Below are positions 11,106 through 21,456 of a stretch of DNA of 64,000 nucleotides, in pieces. The notes under the pieces were generated by a model that saw nothing but the letters and a program-made list of their open reading frames with translations, had not been told where the DNA came from and did no database searches. The position numbers were made by a program, and so were the translations under genes. The stretch is from the NCBI GenBank assembly GCA_028532985.1, contig JANCIK010000002.1, positions 558,001 through 622,000 of the forward strand, given 5' to 3'. Numbering within the stretch: position 1 is the stretch's first letter; every line of letters begins with the position of its first letter. Source of the stretch: Stropharia rugosoannulata (lineage: Eukaryota > Basidiomycota > Agaricomycetes > Agaricales > Strophariaceae).

Positions 11106-13140
11106 TTAAGCTGCTGGCCCCGGATTTTGTCTGGTGGCCCATCCTTCCCCATCCCCTGGTTCAATCGTCATCTGGAATAAACTTGGTGAATCCGGGATAA
11201 AAATCTGGGGAGACGTTGCACGAGAAGGTGAAAACGATCCGACATTGGGATAGCGGTTGGCAAGATCGTGAGGAACATAGCTGTTGGGCCCTGTGGCGGG
11301 CACAATAACTGGCATTTCTGAATCGACGGGCCGATTAAAGGGGTAGTCTCCGTAGCTATTCACAGGAGAATATTGCGAAGCAAATGGGGGAATGATGCCT
11401 GCACTGTAACTGTTTATCCGTACTGGATAATGCCCGTAGCCTGAATTGAATTTGTTGGTTGCACCATGACGGTCCTGTTCTCGGTTTGCATAAATGTCGA
11501 TCGGGCTATAATTTCGAGGATGGTGATAGGTGTGTGTGGGTTTACTCTTGCGCCCCTGCTCAGAACTCGGACTGTGCATACGTGGTATAGGTGGTATGAA
11601 CACGCTTGACATGTGTTGAGGGAAATGCGGTACATGATGGTTGAAAAACCTTCCATCCATACCAGGAACGATAGGTAGACTCGTCCCCTGGTATACATCC
11701 ATTGGTATGTCGTTGGGCGCTGTTTGGGGGTACCATGGATTTTGCATAGGGACAGAGTAGGGCATTGGCATTGGGATATGTGCAGGAGGCATACCCCAGC
11801 CATTCCCTGAAGGTGGCACTTGTGAGGCGTTCAGATTATTTGCATGCCAAGTGGATTGGAACCTGGGATATTGAGGTTGCGGCTGCAGTACATAGTATTG
11901 GTGTTGAGAGGAAGGGGCTTGGACTATGACTTTAACCGCAGGACTGCTGAAACCCTCACCTGGCCCCAGAGTTACAGTAACAGTTGTTGATGCATTAGTC
12001 GTCCTAGATCGAGCTGGAGGCGTTGGATCTACTGTTTTATTTTCATTATGCGATGGAGTATGAGTGAGGAAAACTGGGTGACGCGATGATTCCGCAGAGG
12101 ATGATCTTTGACTTTTCCGGCCCCAAGCGCTCCAGGGTTGCGGATAGATATCTGAGTTTGGAGATGTAGATGTAGAGTCTGTAGACGGTGATACAGAGAA
12201 TGGTTATTTGACCGGCGCATTAGACAAGTGGCTGTTGGACAAAATGATACAGTAATACTCACCTTGTGATTTACTTTTAACCTCCTTTTGTTTATAAAGG
12301 GTCGCCGTTCCGTCGACTCACACCGCGCTGAACAAAACAGTGAAAATTTCATTTAATGTAATTAATTCAGTATCTAGTTGTCTTCTCTACTCCAAAGAGT
12401 ATGAATATTTAAAATCACTGAAGATGTACCCCAAAGTAAAAGCCTCGACTTTTATCAAAGCTTTGGGAAGCTTCTTCATTATGTTTCAGAAGTCTCTTAT
12501 TTACTGAACATTCAAGCGAACATCTTCGAACGTCTTCGTTAAGAGATGATTAGCTTGACATAGGTAAATGAGATAATAAGAGCCAGGGTAGCAAATGGTT
12601 AATGGTAGGGTAGCTGAGTCCGTCGCCAATTCCGAGTTGTTGCGTAACTTCACTGAGTTTTCTGAGCACTATCTTATCTTGTTATGTAAGAAGAGATTAC
12701 ATAAAGATTCATTGTTATCGTACCAGAATTAGTCAGCAGGATCCCAAAAGCTCCCCCGTCTCCAGTATTTGGCGATGCTTGTCTCTGGATAAAAAGGAAC
12801 ATTCAGACCGTGGGGGACCTTAGCTTTCAGCACGGTGACCCGCACTGGCTTGGGCCTCTTTCAACTCCTCTACCAATGCAGCGACGCGATGCAGTTCACT
12901 TTGGCGGTCTTGAACATCCCTGCGTATCCATTCATGCAGATCATGTATGTATCTGATGGCATCTCGTTGCTGCTCAATACCAGCAACCTGAGCTAGTCGA
13001 ACCTCCTGAAGGCCAGTACAACGTCAACGTCAATGAGAATTTATTTGGAGTATTTGCACACATACTCGGAGAGTTTCCGCCAGAGATTCCAAAAATGATG
13101 TTTCAGGAAGATGTACTACTTCTTGCTGCCCGGCCATCAT
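11106..13140 (-). CDS. MDGRFF-family protein, copy A (possibly damaged)
   Basis: First copy of an unrecognised Pro-rich family. Exons: 13066-13140 (MMAGQQEVVHLPETS then LESLAETLR), 12840-13005 (coiled coil with IEQQRDAIRYIHDLHEW) and 11106-12178. The last exon has a paired-strand motif (TTVTVTLG ... VKVIVQAP), a Pro/Asn-rich region, LPIVPGMDGRFF at ~11642-11679, then a short basic region. Predicted 437 aa. Unlike B and C, no C-terminal membrane segment follows. Its leader is truncated: MAGQQ joins directly to the ESLxETLR block, whereas B has about 70 residues between. Intron 3 is 661 bases instead of 59-87. Its donor would be GTCACC where copy B has GTGAGC, and reading straight on meets a stop at 12820-12822. 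A may therefore be poorly spliced or decaying. Copies A and B are the closest pair (both contain SSRHPVFLT-type text). Confidence 0.6.
12293..12332 (+). repeat. Dispersed repeat, copy 2
   Basis: TATAAAGGGTCGCCGTTCCG followed by ACACCGCGCTGAA, matching 665-715. It sits inside the enlarged intron 3 of copy A, so the element probably contributed to the growth of that intron. Confidence 0.55.
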
Positions 13141-13714
13141 CTGGTAACTCGCCTGTCTAGCCAACATGACTCTCAGAAGAAGGGCCTGACGTTTGGGAAT
13201 GGTACTCACGGTGACTGTTTTATGTTACATCCACCCTCGAACGTCGAACCTTTTTATATATCGAGTATATTATTAACCTTCCAAATGCTGCCAGCGGCGC
13301 CTGCGCCAATTGCACACCATGACACAACATTCACACTTCGATAAGTATAGCCCTGCCAGTTAAAGCGCTTATATGCCACATGTCACAGTTTCAGGTTACA
13401 ACAGCTCCGCTGTTGATATATGTTGTAGACTAACTTCTGAAAAAAATTCTGCTCTCCCATGGGCGACACCCTCACTACATAATCCATCATCACATACTTT
13501 GGTAAGACAATAGCATTAGAGAAAATACTCGGCATTGAACGTTCAACGATGAGGGAGCAATTAGCATAACGCAGAGGAGAGCAAGAGAAGGAGTCCCGGA
13601 GTAGGCAAATTTTGCGGTAGCTGTTCACAGACAGATAGTAACGACTGACGCTACGGCCAGAAAGAGTTATGGTAACACAACGAGATTATTTGGGCATGAA
13701 CGTAAACTGCTGTA
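13141..13714. other. Upstream region of copy A
   Basis: Contains a likely 5'-UTR intron of copy A: on the minus strand a GTGAGTACCATTCCC donor near 13213 and a CAG directly before the start ATGATG at 13140. Further upstream, a stretch near 13276-13305 (CTTCCAAATGCTGCCAGCGG) matches the upstream region of copy B, showing that promoter and leader were duplicated with the gene. The rest has no recognised feature. Confidence 0.45.
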
Positions 13715-15762
13715 TTACTGCTGCATCAGTACACTAAAACAACAATATGACTCCAGTGGACTCACCGTTACCAATACAATGGCAACAACTGCGATTACTG
13801 TGGCGGCGAGGATTTTGAGAAGATCATTAACTGTTCAAGCACCCGTGTTAGTAACTAAAATATGTGTGTTATGAAAATATGGTTACTAGATCCATCAACT
13901 CCGGCTTGACCTCCAAGTAGGGTTCCCGTGCCTTTCTGAGTTGGTCCTTTATTATTTTCCACGTTTTGCTTTTCTGAAGCCATCTGTATCATTCCCTGAG
14001 GCTCCGCCATTTCAGTCGCTGACGGTATAACTGGCTGTCTTTTTTCTGCTCCCCATCCCGTGTGATTATCGTAATCATCGGGTAGAGGTGGGATAAAGGG
14101 CGTCGACGGTGAACAGAGATGGGGGAAAGTCCCGCCGTCGGGATAACTGTTGGCGAGATCATGAGGAACATAGCCGTTGGGACCCCTGGCGGGCACAACA
14201 ATCGGCATTTCTGAATCAACACGCCCATTTACTGGATATCCTGAGTAGTTATTATTCACAGGCGGAGGAGATCTTGAAATGCGCGGTGGAATGATACCTA
14301 TGCTGTCCATTGGAAGTGGTTTATACTCCTTGCGTGAGCGTGAACTCTCGGTTGAGCTGTTACTTCGGGGACGGCGACGGCGCCGCTCTGGACGTGCATA
14401 AATTTCGATCGGGCTACGGCTTCGAGTATGGTACCAGCCACGCTTGGATCTACTTTTGCGTCCCCGCTCAGAACTAGGGCTACGGCTACGTGGCTGAGGT
14501 GGCATGAACATGCTTGACATGTGTCGAGGGAAAAACGGCGCTTGATGGTTGAAGAACCGTCCATCCATGCCGGGAACGATAGGTAAACTTGTCCCTGGGT
14601 AAACTCCCATTGGAATGTCGTTGGGCGCTGTTTGGGAGTACCATGGACTCTGCATGTGGACAGAGTGGGGCATCTGCATTGGGGTGGGTGCAGGAGGCGC
14701 ACCCCAACCATTCCCTGTAGGGGGAACCTGTGGGGCGTTCCAGTTACTTGGAGGCCAAGGAGATTGGAAACTGGGAGGTACCCAGGGATCCGGGTTAACT
14801 GGGACTGGAAATGGTTGAAAGTTGGGTGGTAGTGGTTGCGGTTGCGGTACAAATTGTTGTTGAGAGGAAGGGGTTTGGACTGTGACTTTAACCATAGGAT
14901 TACTGCGAGGCTCATCTGACCCCAGAGTTACGGTAATGGTTGCCGCTGGATTAGTAGCCCCAAATTGACCTATAGGTGATGGGTCGGCTGTTGGGCTTTC
15001 AACGTGTGATGGAGTAGGAGTGAGGAAGACGGGATGGCGCGATGCCTGAGAGGATGCTCTTTTATTTTTCTTCCCCCAAGGTTCGGGTTTCTCATCCCAA
15101 GGCGTGTACCTTTCTGGATCTGGTGATATAAGTGTCGGAGGTAACGTAGAAAAAAGGTTTTTGCATTGTTCACCTTCTGAGTTGGTTCGAAACTGCCCTT
15201 GCTCACCCCCACTGACTCGGGCTTCCTTCAACCCCTCTACCGAGTCAACAATACGACGCAGTTCCATTTGGCGGTCTTGAACATCTCTTTCTAGCCATTC
15301 ATGCAGACTTTTCATGTATCTGACGACTTCATGTTGCTGCTCAATACTAGCGACCTGAGCCAATCGAATCTCCTAAATGGCACTGCAATGTCAATATCGT
15401 AAATGAGAAGGGGTACATCTTTTGCATACGTACCCGGAGAGCCTCGACCAGAGATTCGATTAATGTTTCAGGAAGCTGCACATTTGACCGCTATAATAAC
15501 GTTGACAAACCAAGCTCTATTCACGAACCGAGTTGGCACTTACCGTAGTACCGTTTGTTAGCAGAGGTTGCGGAGGTGGTTGGCCCAAATCAGTGTCATG
15601 GTCCGAGGTTGTATCAGAGTGATAGTTTGTGGCAGTAGACATCTGAATAGATGCTTTGGTTGAGCCTTCAGCTGGTTCGTTTTCACCTCTTTCTCTGCTT
15701 CGTAAAGGAGATATGTCAAATTTTCTGCTGGCAAGCCTGTCAATCTCCTGCTGCCCAGCCAT
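13715..15762 (-). CDS. MDGRFF-family protein, copy B, with C-terminal membrane anchor
   Basis: Best-preserved copy. Exons: 15544-15762 (MAGQQEIDRLASRKFDISPL..., charged leader), 15434-15490 (QLPETLIESLVEALR), 13887-15372 and 13715-13830. Within the third, an in-frame 87-base intron with good sites (15120-15206, GTGAGC...CACCAG) probably exists, at the same place and phase as in A, C and D. About 596 aa if spliced, 625 if retained. Domains in order: coiled coil with SIEQQHEVVRYMKSLHEWLE; SSQASRHPVFLTPTPSH; paired-strand motif TITVTLG ... VKVTVQTP; Pro-rich block; LPIVPGMDGRFF (~14551-14588); Arg/Ser repeats (SRSPSSERGRKSRSK). The last exon encodes a hydrophobic helix, LKILAATVIAVVAIVLVT. The final intron (13831-13886) has a perfect TTACTAACAC branch site. 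Function unknown; it looks like a largely disordered tail-anchored membrane protein. Start ATG 15762 is preceded by a GTAAGTACTATTCCC leader-intron signal shared with copy A. Confidence 0.72.
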
Positions 15763-16352
15763 TATCAGGTATGTAGCTAGTCAACGTAAGTTCCTGAAGG
15801 ATCTGAGGTGTGGGAATAGTACTTACGATGGCTCTTTATATTGAATCTACCTCGACAACTTCTTACCTATTGAAGATACTAATATCCTCCCAACCAGCAG
15901 CGCCTTGGCCGAGTACACAGCATAAATATCAACACAGCATTTGCACTTCAATACATATAGCATCGGACCGTGGATGTCGGACGCTGTGTGTTCCTGATGA
16001 GCGAAAGAGGAAATGGTTGGGAGCAAGAGTCGCTTCGGAGTTTTAATGAGACTGTTCAAATCTTTGAAAAGAACCGCCACGATGCTTACCTCGGGACAAC
16101 TTCCAAGAGTCAATCTACGTGATAATTACTGTAGGTAAGTGATGATGCTATCTAGCAAGAAGAACACGCCACTTACATGGCTTCCAATTCGACAAATTCC
16201 AGTCAAACTCCAATCAAATAGGCCAAGGATCGGCATCAGCATTTAGGATAGGGGTTATAGCTGGCCTGCGGTGCACCAAAATACACGAATACGAAAGTCA
16301 TGTATAAAGGTTCGTCTACAATACGTATAATGTCAAGACAGAAGCACGAACG
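15763..16352. other. Divergent region between copy B and the HET gene
   Basis: Shared upstream region of B (minus) and the HET gene (plus), so the two could be co-regulated. The block near 15886-15910 (CCTCCCAACCAGCAGCGCC) matches the upstream of copy A. TATAAA lies at 16303-16308 facing the HET gene. No gene of its own is seen. Confidence 0.45.
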
Positions 16353-18375
16353 TGCAAATCTTGTGCATACATCTAGGAAGTGGTCACAGCGATGCCGCGC
16401 ACGCGCTTGTTGAGGCGTTTGCGAAATTTATCTTACCTATAGTGAAGGAAGCGCACCCGTCGAATACAGGTAGGGACTGCCTGAAATTATTATTGAATTC
16501 CAGCTCATGCAGACTAAACAACTCAAGACATGAAAAATCTAGGTAAAGTAATAGAATTTTTTTGATCATTATTCAACTAATGGCAAGCCATCTTCAGGAA
16601 TTACGTCCGACTCTGGCACCTTAATACCTGAGGCCCAGCAGCTCATAGCATCGCTCAATAATTTTGTTTCAGCACTTGCCCGTCCGAAAGCGAAGCCCCC
16701 GCAGTCTGCCGTTATCAAAGACGAGAAGAAACGTGAGTAATTCTACTAAGCTGATGTTACTGTACTAACCTTTCTAACAGTTCAGACAAGTAACAAGAAG
16801 TCGCATTTGCTACAACTTTCTCTGGATACGATGTACCAGCGCATATACAATCACATGCCGATACGCTTAATCTCGTTCGACGCTAAAGGTACAGGAATCA
16901 AGCTCGTTGAACGTGGTGAAATATGGCAAAATCTTTCGGGTGCTATAGAAAAGGAGTTTAACGAAGAAATCATCAAGGCTAGCATCCGTAAGATCGAAAT
17001 GGAGAATCTTTCCAAAGGAGACAACGCCAGGAAAGAAGTGTCAGAGACACCTGAAAAACTTGCTGTCCGCGGGTTTCTGGCGCGATACGGTCAATATGCG
17101 ATTCTATCACACACTTGGCTCCAGAGCACCTTGGGAGAGGTAACATACGATGCGTGGCGAAACGGCACTACTACTATTGACTCACCAGGCTATAGAAAAC
17201 TAGTAAATTTCTGCAGGATCGCTGCCACGGAGTATAGGGTCAGTCTAGGGTGGATGGATACTATATGCATCGACAAGGGCAGCAGTTCTGAGCTCGATGA
17301 ATCTATTCGTTCTATGTTTAAATGGTACAGGTCTTCATACCGATGCATCACTTACCTTTCCAACACCACGAGTATGCAGGACATGGGAAAGGACGCCTGG
17401 TTCACTAGGGGATGGACTCTACAGGAACTGATTGCTCCGATGAACATTAAGTTTTACAATAAAGAGTGGAATCAGCTCGCACCTGGAGTAGCAAATGATA
17501 AAACATACGATCCGATACTGCAGGTTATCCAAGAAGCTGGGGACATCACAAAGAAGGAGCTCACTGAACAGTTATGGTCCATTCCTATCTCACGGAGGAT
17601 GCAGTGGGCTGCATCTAGGCAGGTCACTCGCGCCGAGGACATCGCCTACTCCCTAATGGGCATTTTTGGAGTCAGCATGTCGACCGCATACGGCGAGGGC
17701 TCTGAACAAGCATTCTTCCGACTGGCACAAGGGATTCTGAACACGAACACACTCAATTTACTTGACATCATGCACTGGGGATACGGCTACGAGTTCCCAA
17801 AGCCCAGCACTATTGCGCATACAAGTATGCTGATCCCTGCAGGGCCAAAGCAGTACACATGGCGCAGTCGCGACATCCACTGGTTCCGTCCCAACAAACC
17901 CATCACCCTTACACATCTTGGGCTGCATATGCCGGTACTGCTAATGCCTGGGATACCCACGGATGCCCATCTTTCCAAGGGGGTTCATCCCATTGGGCGG
18001 TACTACGCCACCATTACTGACGTCGACCTTCTCTATCCCAACAACGACACCTCCCGCAAGAACTACGCTTTGTTGCACCGATCCATATATGAGCAGAATG
18101 GACGTGCCAATAACATGATTACGTTCGGCGTCATGAATTTTTCGGAGAGTGGAACAGATGTTATCCTGCCTTTGAAAGGAGAGTGCTTCGCGGTCCCCTT
18201 CCAAATATCCCCGCTACCAATTCTTGGCGCTATGTCTCAGGAAATCAGTGCTAGTCGGATAGCTATCAAACGTGCTATTATTTTTGATCTCAAAGGGCTG
18301 GACGCTTCTCTCACTCGGGTGGCCAAAAACGATTTACACAGGCATGGAATTACGTTGCGCACGATGTATCTGTAG
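16353..18375 (+). CDS. HET-domain (heterokaryon incompatibility) protein
   Basis: Fungal self/non-self or stress-response protein; HET domains are TIR-related death-inducing modules. Visible exons: up to 16469, 16598-16732, 16781-18375, with clean introns (GTAGGG...TTCAG; GTGAGT...TACTAACC...ACAG) joining in frame. All three HET blocks are present: YAILSHTW (near 17090), WMDTICIDK followed by SMFKWYRSSYRCITYL (near 17250-17360), and WFTRGWTLQELIAP (near 17400). A short helical N-terminal part (AHALVEAFAKFILPIVKEA; QQLIASLNNFVSALARPK) precedes it and is not recognised. The C-terminal third, after ADDIAYSLMGIF-like text, is the usual HET extension; no NACHT, WD40 or ankyrin repeats follow before TAG 18373-18375. 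No ATG lies in frame in the first visible exon, so the true start is upstream or in an unseen exon; MPIRLISFDAKG at 16855 is a fallback. Flanked on both sides by MDGRFF-family genes. Confidence 0.85.
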
Positions 18376-18771
18376 AGGAAAGCTGTACCAGTTACCGACA
18401 CAGTGTTCTACTCAACGATTATTTAGGGTGTGTCACAACTTGGCGAGTATCTAACGGGGTAATTGCTGGGTGCGATTCAGATATTTGTTGGGGCCCTGGA
18501 GCGCTGAACGCGTAGTGTACTTAGTACTACCAGCTATAGCTATTTCAAACTCCGTCGGACAGCTTTAATCCCGACTCTGTCCATTACGTCCAAATTGCGT
18601 CACTACTCAAGTACTCAAGTACTCATGCGTTGAGTTATATAAGCAACCAACTTGCCCCAAGAACCACGCACGTATTAAAGTATTGAGCGTGAGTCTTATC
18701 CTTCATCTTTATATTTTACATTGCCCCCACAATCGCAGTGTGTTCAATCACTACGTTGGACCGTGAACACA
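18376..18771. promoter_or_regulatory. Upstream region of copy C
   Basis: TTATATAAG at 18635-18642 is a TATA-like element about 130 bases before the ATG of copy C. Just upstream, 18602-18625 has about three tandem copies of ACTCAAGT. No gene lies in the interval. Confidence 0.45.
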
Positions 18772-20857
18772 ATGTCGACTGGCGGGGTTGACGTCTTCAG
18801 TTCTTCTCATGAAATCGAGCAATACGAAAGAGAAATGTTGAGAAGAATACAAAGCTTTACCTCACCTATGCTACATTCTACAGAAGGGACTTCCGCTATC
18901 AGCGAAGGAGTGTTGCATGACAATAATGAAAGCGTCTTTGAGACGACCAATTCTAATGGATCGCGTCGTGTTGATTTCTCATTCAACGGCACTTCGGTGC
19001 GCAAATTTACCAGTTTATGATACATTTTTGGATCTAATAACACAACAGTCAACCGCACATCCTTCTCAACCATCCTTTGAATCGCTAGTCGAAACTTTGC
19101 GAGTAGGTGTTCCATATTTGTCTCAATGTGTACATCATTTCTAAAGAGAAACAGGAAAACCGTCAAGCCCAGCTTGCGAGTGCTGAGCAACAGCGCAAGG
19201 TCTTGACTTACATGGAGGCTCTCGACGAATCGCTACAACATGACGTCCGTGGGCGACAGACTGAACTAAATAATATTGTCTCTTTAGTAGAGCAGTTAAA
19301 CAATCGTCTTCATAATTTAACTTCAACTTTACAAGGTAAAGTAATTATGTGCCAAAATGGGTCAAACCAACATCTTACACCTCCGCGACTCAAGACTACA
19401 GACTTTCTGGTGAGGCCAATACAACCATTGAAAGCGAACCACCCCATGAACACCCTAAATCCAGCGCAACCTCTATTATCTCACCTACCCCCACCTCAGA
19501 GCTAGAGTCAAAAAAGATATTATATGAAGTAGACCCCTCAGTCTCCTCTACGCCTTCAGGCAGTCTGGATTCTGTCGCCTCTGGAATAACAAAATCACGT
19601 CACCCAACCTCGCAAATAGCATCTCCTCGGCCACAGGACCTGTCTGCTGCGGCATCCTCCACGGATAGGCAATCGCAGGAGACCTTTGGGTCCACGACCA
19701 TAACAATAGGGCCAGGAACGAACAGTAGAGAGGATCAACCCACAGTTAAAATCGTGATCCAGAATCCTGCCCCAGCTCAGCAAGCTTCTCAGCAATCCGT
19801 GCCTCTGAGCACCTTCCCGGGACCGTCAAATCCCTGGGGACAATTCCCCATGTTTCCACCTCCCCCTGGAGCCCCGAATTTCTCTAATCCTTACTATGGT
19901 ATTCCTCCAATCCCAGGCCTATACAACATTTGGGGATTTCCTCCACCTCCATTCGTAACCCCACTGCCTCATGTTCCTCCCAAGCCTAGCGGAGGTTGGT
20001 ACGCGGCACCAACACCGCTAAACATTCCCCCACCCGCATCCATGCCATACCCTATTCCACATCCTGGCTTGCCTATCGTTCCCGCAATGGACGGCCGTTT
20101 CTTTTCATCGGCCTATCCGCAGGTGGTCCCCCAACAGGTCAATATGATTCCTACACCAGTAGTGCAACCGCAAGTCGTAGAGCACCAAAGAACAGACAGC
20201 CGAAGCCATTCTCGTGCGCAGAGCCGCAGCCCACGTCGTAGCCGCAGTCTTCCCCGCACCCCTAGTTCTGGCCCTATCTTGCCGAATCTGGGACGCAGCC
20301 CAGACCTAGCACCATATGACGACATTCCCAATCCCGTCGTACCACCGGCTGCAGATCCCAATAGCTATTCTATGGGTCCCCCACGGTCACCGCCACACTC
20401 AGTGCCCCCGGAACACATGGATTACTCTACGGCCGACTATAATGGGTACCGTGCTCCTCTGCCTTCGACACTGCACACCCGAGAGGGCCCATTCCCGACA
20501 AGTGTCTCGGATCCCGAGCCACGATGGGAAACAGAGGCAATCCAGCAGCAAGCATTTCTTGAAGCTGAATTTTCTGAATTGAAAGGAATGATCCAGCATC
20601 TTTTGGAGAAAAAAGAGGATGCAGAACAGGCAAAGGAGAAAGAGAAGGAGGAAGAGCCGGGTCCTCGTCTGCAAAGTATTCTCAGAGTAGATAAATCTGG
20701 TATGTCAATCCTTTCTTCTTCTTTTACGTGGATCCTGCTTACACTGGTTATAGTAATTGAATTTACGAAGATAATTGCTGTGTCTGTACTGTTACTAGTA
20801 TTAACAGATTTTATCAGGGTAAAGTCTTGGTCACAGTCATCTGTAGCGCTGCTCTGA
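18772..20857 (+). CDS. MDGRFF-family protein, copy C, with C-terminal membrane anchor
   Basis: Exons: 18772-18996, 19049-19102, 19149-19335, 19395-20699, 20754-20857; about 624 aa. The order of parts is that of copy B: charged leader (MSTGGVDVFSSSHEIEQYER), PSFESLVETLR, coiled coil with SAEQQRKVLTYMEALDESLQ, then the paired-strand motif TTITIGPG ... VKIVIQNPAP (~19690-19770). Next come a Pro/Tyr-rich region, GLPIVPAMDGRFF (~20065-20103), and Ser/Arg dipeptides (SRSHSRAQSRSPRRSRS). A second coiled coil follows (MIQHLLEKKEDAEQAKEKEK). The last exon encodes FTKIIAVSVLLLVLTDF, a membrane helix aligned with that of copy B. Intron phases 0, 0, 1, 1 match copy B. If the last intron is not removed, the frame stays open and adds a second hydrophobic stretch (FTWILLTLVIVIEF), so anchor variants are possible. 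Function unknown. Confidence 0.72.
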
Positions 20858-21456
20858 TTGTACAAATCGCATTCGTGATTAGGCGCGTCTAACTGGCAGG
20901 TTTGAATAAATCGGATCTCACAAGTTATAACTGCGGCACTACTCTAGCGATCTCTATATATATCTAGCAGTGCTGAAATCATCTGCAAGATTAGGGATTT
21001 CGAACGAGCCTATCTGTCACCGGTCGTCTTGAGCTATCGGAAGATGACTATGACCGACAATTTTTCTACACTGCAATACGCAAAGAATGGCGTCCAGACT
21101 ACAGCCATAACCGATCAATTTCTCCTCTCTTGCCGAAAGTTGTCTGGGGTTTGCTACAGAACCTGGCCAAGGGTAAATTATCGGTCGCGGATGGAGTGTG
21201 AAATATACTGTTTCTTGTAGGGCCTCAAAAAGCTCTGATCTTGCACTGCAGATTTCACGTTGCATTTTTGAAAATGGTGTGCGCTATGCAGTTTTATGTG
21301 TATGTAGCTATAAGCTAATAATAAATATAGTCATTTGACCCGCTTACATCGTGTCTTTATTCAGTAACGCCACTTATATGTAACTGTCGTTTGCTAATCT
21401 TCGTGCTTGACTTCACTTGAAATCTTCACCCCCTTTCGAAACCGTGTTTCATCCCG
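20858..21456. other. Intergenic region between copies C and D
   Basis: Contains the 3' end of C and the promoter region of D. No gene, repeat or RNA recognised. Confidence 0.5.

Noticed and set aside
11106..12178. Calling copy A an outright pseudogene
   Set aside because: The coding exons stay open and a splice solution exists, although with a weak donor and an enlarged intron; damage is suspected, not shown.
16303..16308. TATAAA as the certain core promoter of the HET gene
   Set aside because: The next visible exon has no in-frame ATG, so the transcript start cannot be fixed; it is only mentioned within the intergenic entry.
18605..18625. Short tandem ACTCAAGT copies considered as a CRISPR-like or operator array
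   Set aside because: Only about three copies without spacers in a eukaryotic promoter; a simple tandem repeat is enough.
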